Source: Clostridia bacterium
GTDB taxonomy: Bacteria > Bacillota > Clostridia > Christensenellales > Borkfalkiaceae
NCBI GenBank assembly: GCA_017620875.1
Contig: JAGAUH010000116.1
Coordinates: forward strand, 1 to 7,952
DNA length: 7,952 bases
Direction of reading: 5' to 3'
Made by a program: the position numbers and the translations under genes. Shown in pieces: positions 6,351-7,952 of the stretch; within the stretch, counting starts at the first letter, position 1; each line of letters opens with the position of its first letter. The notes under the pieces are model-generated. The model ran no database searches. It worked only from the letters and a program-made list of their open reading frames with translations, and had not been told where the DNA came from.

Positions 6351-7538
6351 ATGACAAAATTTAAAAGACTAACTAAAGCGTTAATACTTTGCACGTTAAG
6401 TTTGGTTATGGCAATAGGCTGTTTTTCTTTTACAGCTTGTACGGATACGCCAACTACTGACGCAGAACAACAAATAGTAACTTTATCCGTAAACCCAGAA
6501 ATTGAGTTTATCGTTGATGAGGAAGATAAAGTTATTTCCGTAACCGCTTCTAACGAAGACGGCATTTACCTTTTAGAAAAGTTTAGTAGTTACACAGGGC
6601 TAACCATACAAGAAGCATCTTTAAAGTTTTTAGAACTTTGCGAAGAATACGGCTTTGTAATTAGCGGTAGCGTAACGGAGCAAAACTTTACTATTTCCGT
6701 TTCCGGCGACGGGGCAGAAAAATTGTTTAACGATATTAAGCAAGCAACTAGCAATAAAGTTAGCGAACTAGGTATTCGTGTAGACGAAATGGTAAAAATT
6801 GGCAAAGATAAACTTAAAGATATGGTAAAAGAATGCTATCAAGATTTATCTAATTTAGACGTTGCAAAACTATCCGAAACCGAACTTGTAGAAAAAATTA
6901 AAAAATCTAGAGAAGAAACTAAAGATTTACACACTCTAGAAGAAAAAATGCAATTCTATTTTGACAGGGCTTACGCCGTAACGGAAACTAAAATAAAGGC
7001 TATTAAAGATTATATTAGCCAAAACGACGCCCTTAAAGATAATGCGGTAATTGCTCAACTTTTAGCAAGTTTAGATAGTGCTTGTCTAAATATTAAAAAT
7101 AGTTACGATAGCATAAAGGCTCAAATTGAGACTAAACTAGCAGAAATTAAAACCGAACTAGAAACTTACGTAGAGAATAAAGAAACTTATTTAACTGCGT
7201 TTGAAGAATATAAAAACGCAAAAGAAAATAACCAAGCAAATTTAGAAGATTTAAGAGATTACGCTGAGGGGTTAAAAGAGTCTGCAGACGGCGTTAAAGA
7301 CGAAATTAAGGCTAAAAGAGACGCTTTACAACTACAAATTAAGTTGCTTGTAGATAGCACTATTAATTCCGCTATGACTCAAATTAACGCGCTTATAGAT
7401 AGTATATTAGAAGTTGCTAATATTTCTGTAAATCAAATTCAAGCAGAAGTAAACGGCAAGATAGAAGACTTAAAAGACATCCATAAAAACGGAAGTAAAA
7501 ACCCTTGGGAAAGACCACAAGAGCCACAAAACGTATAA
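6351..7538 (+). CDS. Lipoprotein with RsgI-like middle domain and coiled-coil tail
   Basis: Predicted 395-residue extracellular lipoprotein. The ATG at 6351 has TGGAGG (6337-6342) eight bases before it. An in-frame TTG at 6336 overlaps that site and is rejected. The signal peptide ends at FTA before Cys30; AIG before Cys24 is an alternative lipobox. Residues about 41-145 resemble the extracytoplasmic middle domain of RsgI anti-sigma factors: VTLSVNPEIEF (43-53), a KVISVTASNEDG stretch, then TGLTIQEA and a helix before the TISVSG strand (114-119). Asn48-Pro49 is where RsgI proteins cleave themselves. The RsgI cytoplasmic sigma-binding domain and transmembrane helix are both absent. Residues about 146-385 are charged and helical, rich in Lys/Glu heptad-like stretches that suggest coiled coil; the tail is PWERPQEPQNV. 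Flanked by terminators, so probably monocistronic. Function is unknown: a signalling, scaffold or wall-spanning role is inference. The domain match is from pattern recognition and was not searched. Confidence 0.82.
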   Translation: MTKFKRLTKALILCTLSLVMAIGCFSFTACTDTPTTDAEQQIVTLSVNPEIEFIVDEEDKVISVTASNEDGIYLLEKFSSYTGLTIQEASLKFLELCEEYGFVISGSVTEQNFTISVSGDGAEKLFNDIKQATSNKVSELGIRVDEMVKIGKDKLKDMVKECYQDLSNLDVAKLSETELVEKIKKSREETKDLHTLEEKMQFYFDRAYAVTETKIKAIKDYISQNDALKDNAVIAQLLASLDSACLNIKNSYDSIKAQIETKLAEIKTELETYVENKETYLTAFEEYKNAKENNQANLEDLRDYAEGLKESADGVKDEIKAKRDALQLQIKLLVDSTINSAMTQINALIDSILEVANISVNQIQAEVNGKIEDLKDIHKNGSKNPWERPQEPQNV

Positions 7539-7553
7539 TAATATTTAACAACT

Positions 7554-7592
7554 AAAAAAGGTGTGAGATTTTTCTCACACCTTTTTTGTTTT
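7554..7592 (+). terminator. Strong intrinsic terminator of the RsgI-like lipoprotein gene
   Basis: AAAAAAGGTGTGAGA (7554-7568) and TCTCACACCTTTTTT (7573-7587) form a perfect 15-bp stem with a TTTT loop. The T run of the second arm continues into GTTTT. It lies 15 bases after the stop codon. The A run before the stem would give a T tail on the other strand too, so it may work both ways. Confidence 0.92.
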
Positions 7593-7601
7593 GTATTTTT
7601 A

Positions 7602-7629
7602 TTGACTATAGTTGTTTAATGAATATTTT
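7602..7629 (+). promoter_or_regulatory. Possible distal promoter for the right-end gene
   Basis: TTGACT (7602-7607) is one mismatch from the -35 consensus. It is followed after 16 bases by TATTTT (7624-7629), a weaker -10. It would give a leader of about 150 bases. The region to 7700 is very AT-rich with several chance -10 lookalikes, such as TATAAT at 7642-7647, so support is limited. Confidence 0.35.
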
Positions 7630-7704
7630 GTAAAAATATTATATAATACAATTTTTATGATATTATAAATCGACAAAAAAATATATAATTCTACTTTTTG
7701 GGGA

Positions 7705-7733
7705 TTGATTCTTAAGAGGGTATATGATATAAT
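7705..7733 (+). promoter_or_regulatory. Extended -10 promoter P1 of the right-end gene
   Basis: TTGATT (7705-7710), a 17-base spacer, and TATAAT (7728-7733) preceded by TGA, an extended -10 (TGnTATAAT). The expected start is near 7740, about 48 bases before the ATG at 7788. This is the best promoter in the right intergenic region. Confidence 0.75.
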
Positions 7734-7761
7734 TAGTTGTGGTTAGGTTATATGATATAAT
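7721..7761 (+). repeat. Exact 13-base repeat TATATGATATAAT, second copy is candidate promoter P2
   Basis: Identical copies lie at 7721-7733 and 7749-7761, 28 bases apart. Each contains an extended -10 (TGATATAAT). The second copy has only a weak -35 (TTAGTT, 7733-7738) at 17 bases. A start from it near 7768 would leave about 20 bases before the ATG, just enough for the ribosome binding site. The arrangement suggests tandem promoters, or a duplicated protein-binding site overlapping them. Confidence 0.5.
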
Positions 7762-7787
7762 AAATTTTTATAAGGTGAATGTGCAAA

Positions 7788-7952
7788 ATGTGTCAAAAAT
7801 CTAAAAAGCAGGGGAAAAAAGATAATAGCAGTATGATAGAACAATTAAGAAATAAAGCAGAAAAAATAAAAAGTTATCGTCCTGGATTAAACATAACTTT
7901 TTGGATAATTTTATTAGTAGTAATTGCTTTATCAGTAATAATATTATTTTCG
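7788..7952 (+). CDS. N-terminal part of a single-pass or multipass membrane protein, cut by the window end
   Basis: Fifty-five codons are open to the end of the window. The start at ATG 7788 is preceded by AAGGTGA (7772-7778) at nine bases. An in-frame ATG at 7779 is only one base past the AAGGTG core, so it is less likely. The first 37 residues are hydrophilic and strongly basic (MCQKSKKQGKKDNSS, then an EKIKSYRPGLN segment). A hydrophobic transmembrane segment follows from about residue 37 (ITFWIILLVVIALSVIILFS). A basic N-terminus before the first helix suggests the N-terminus stays in the cytoplasm. The pattern, with an RPGLN-like turn before the helix, slightly recalls the start of FtsH proteases, but 55 residues are not enough to name it. 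Confidence 0.7.
   Translation, partial: MCQKSKKQGKKDNSSMIEQLRNKAEKIKSYRPGLNITFWIILLVVIALSVIILFS

Noticed and set aside
7637..7648. Palindrome TATTATATAATA
   Set aside because: Pure A/T and in a very AT-rich stretch, so it carries little information.

Overview
The window looks like a piece of an AT-rich, Gram-positive chromosome, probably a gut-type Clostridia/Bacillota lineage. This is inferred from the low G+C, strong AGGAG-type ribosome binding sites, lipoprotein signal peptides without outer-membrane features, Ser/Thr/Pro linkers on surface enzymes, and short intrinsic terminators after the genes. The genus cannot be read from the sequence. A Christensenellales-like background is a guess.

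Layout: (a) 1-230 holds three hairpins and no convincing gene. The last one is a bidirectional terminator serving the leftward gene. (b) 231-1193, minus strand, encodes an ArsR-type winged-helix regulator with a large C-terminal beta-rich domain. It has a near-consensus promoter with a perfect dyad in the spacer, and its mRNA is probably leaderless. (c) 1194-1527 is a divergent control region with a repeated TTTTATCAACCGAT box and the promoter of the next gene. (d) 1528-6186, plus strand, encodes a 1552-residue surface lipoprotein: a GH43-type five-bladed propeller glycosidase, a discoidin-like domain, three related concanavalin-like modules and a CBM9/DOMON-like C-terminal module. It ends in a strong terminator. 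(e) 6351-7538, plus strand, encodes a lipoprotein carrying an RsgI-like middle domain, including the Asn-Pro autoproteolysis motif, followed by a long helical, coiled-coil-rich tail. It has its own terminator. (f) 7589-7787 holds stacked promoters, including an exact 13-bp repeat that contains extended -10 elements. They drive (g) a membrane protein cut off by the window end.

Working model (inference): the ArsR-type protein senses a sugar or related ligand and controls the divergent GH43 lipoprotein, which binds and trims a plant-type polysaccharide (arabinan, xylan or similar) at the cell surface. The neighbouring RsgI-like lipoprotein has the extracytoplasmic domain known from polysaccharide-sensing anti-sigma factors, but lacks the cytoplasmic sigma-binding part and the transmembrane helix. 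It is the most unusual element here. No CRISPR array, insertion sequence, phage gene or RNA gene was recognised.
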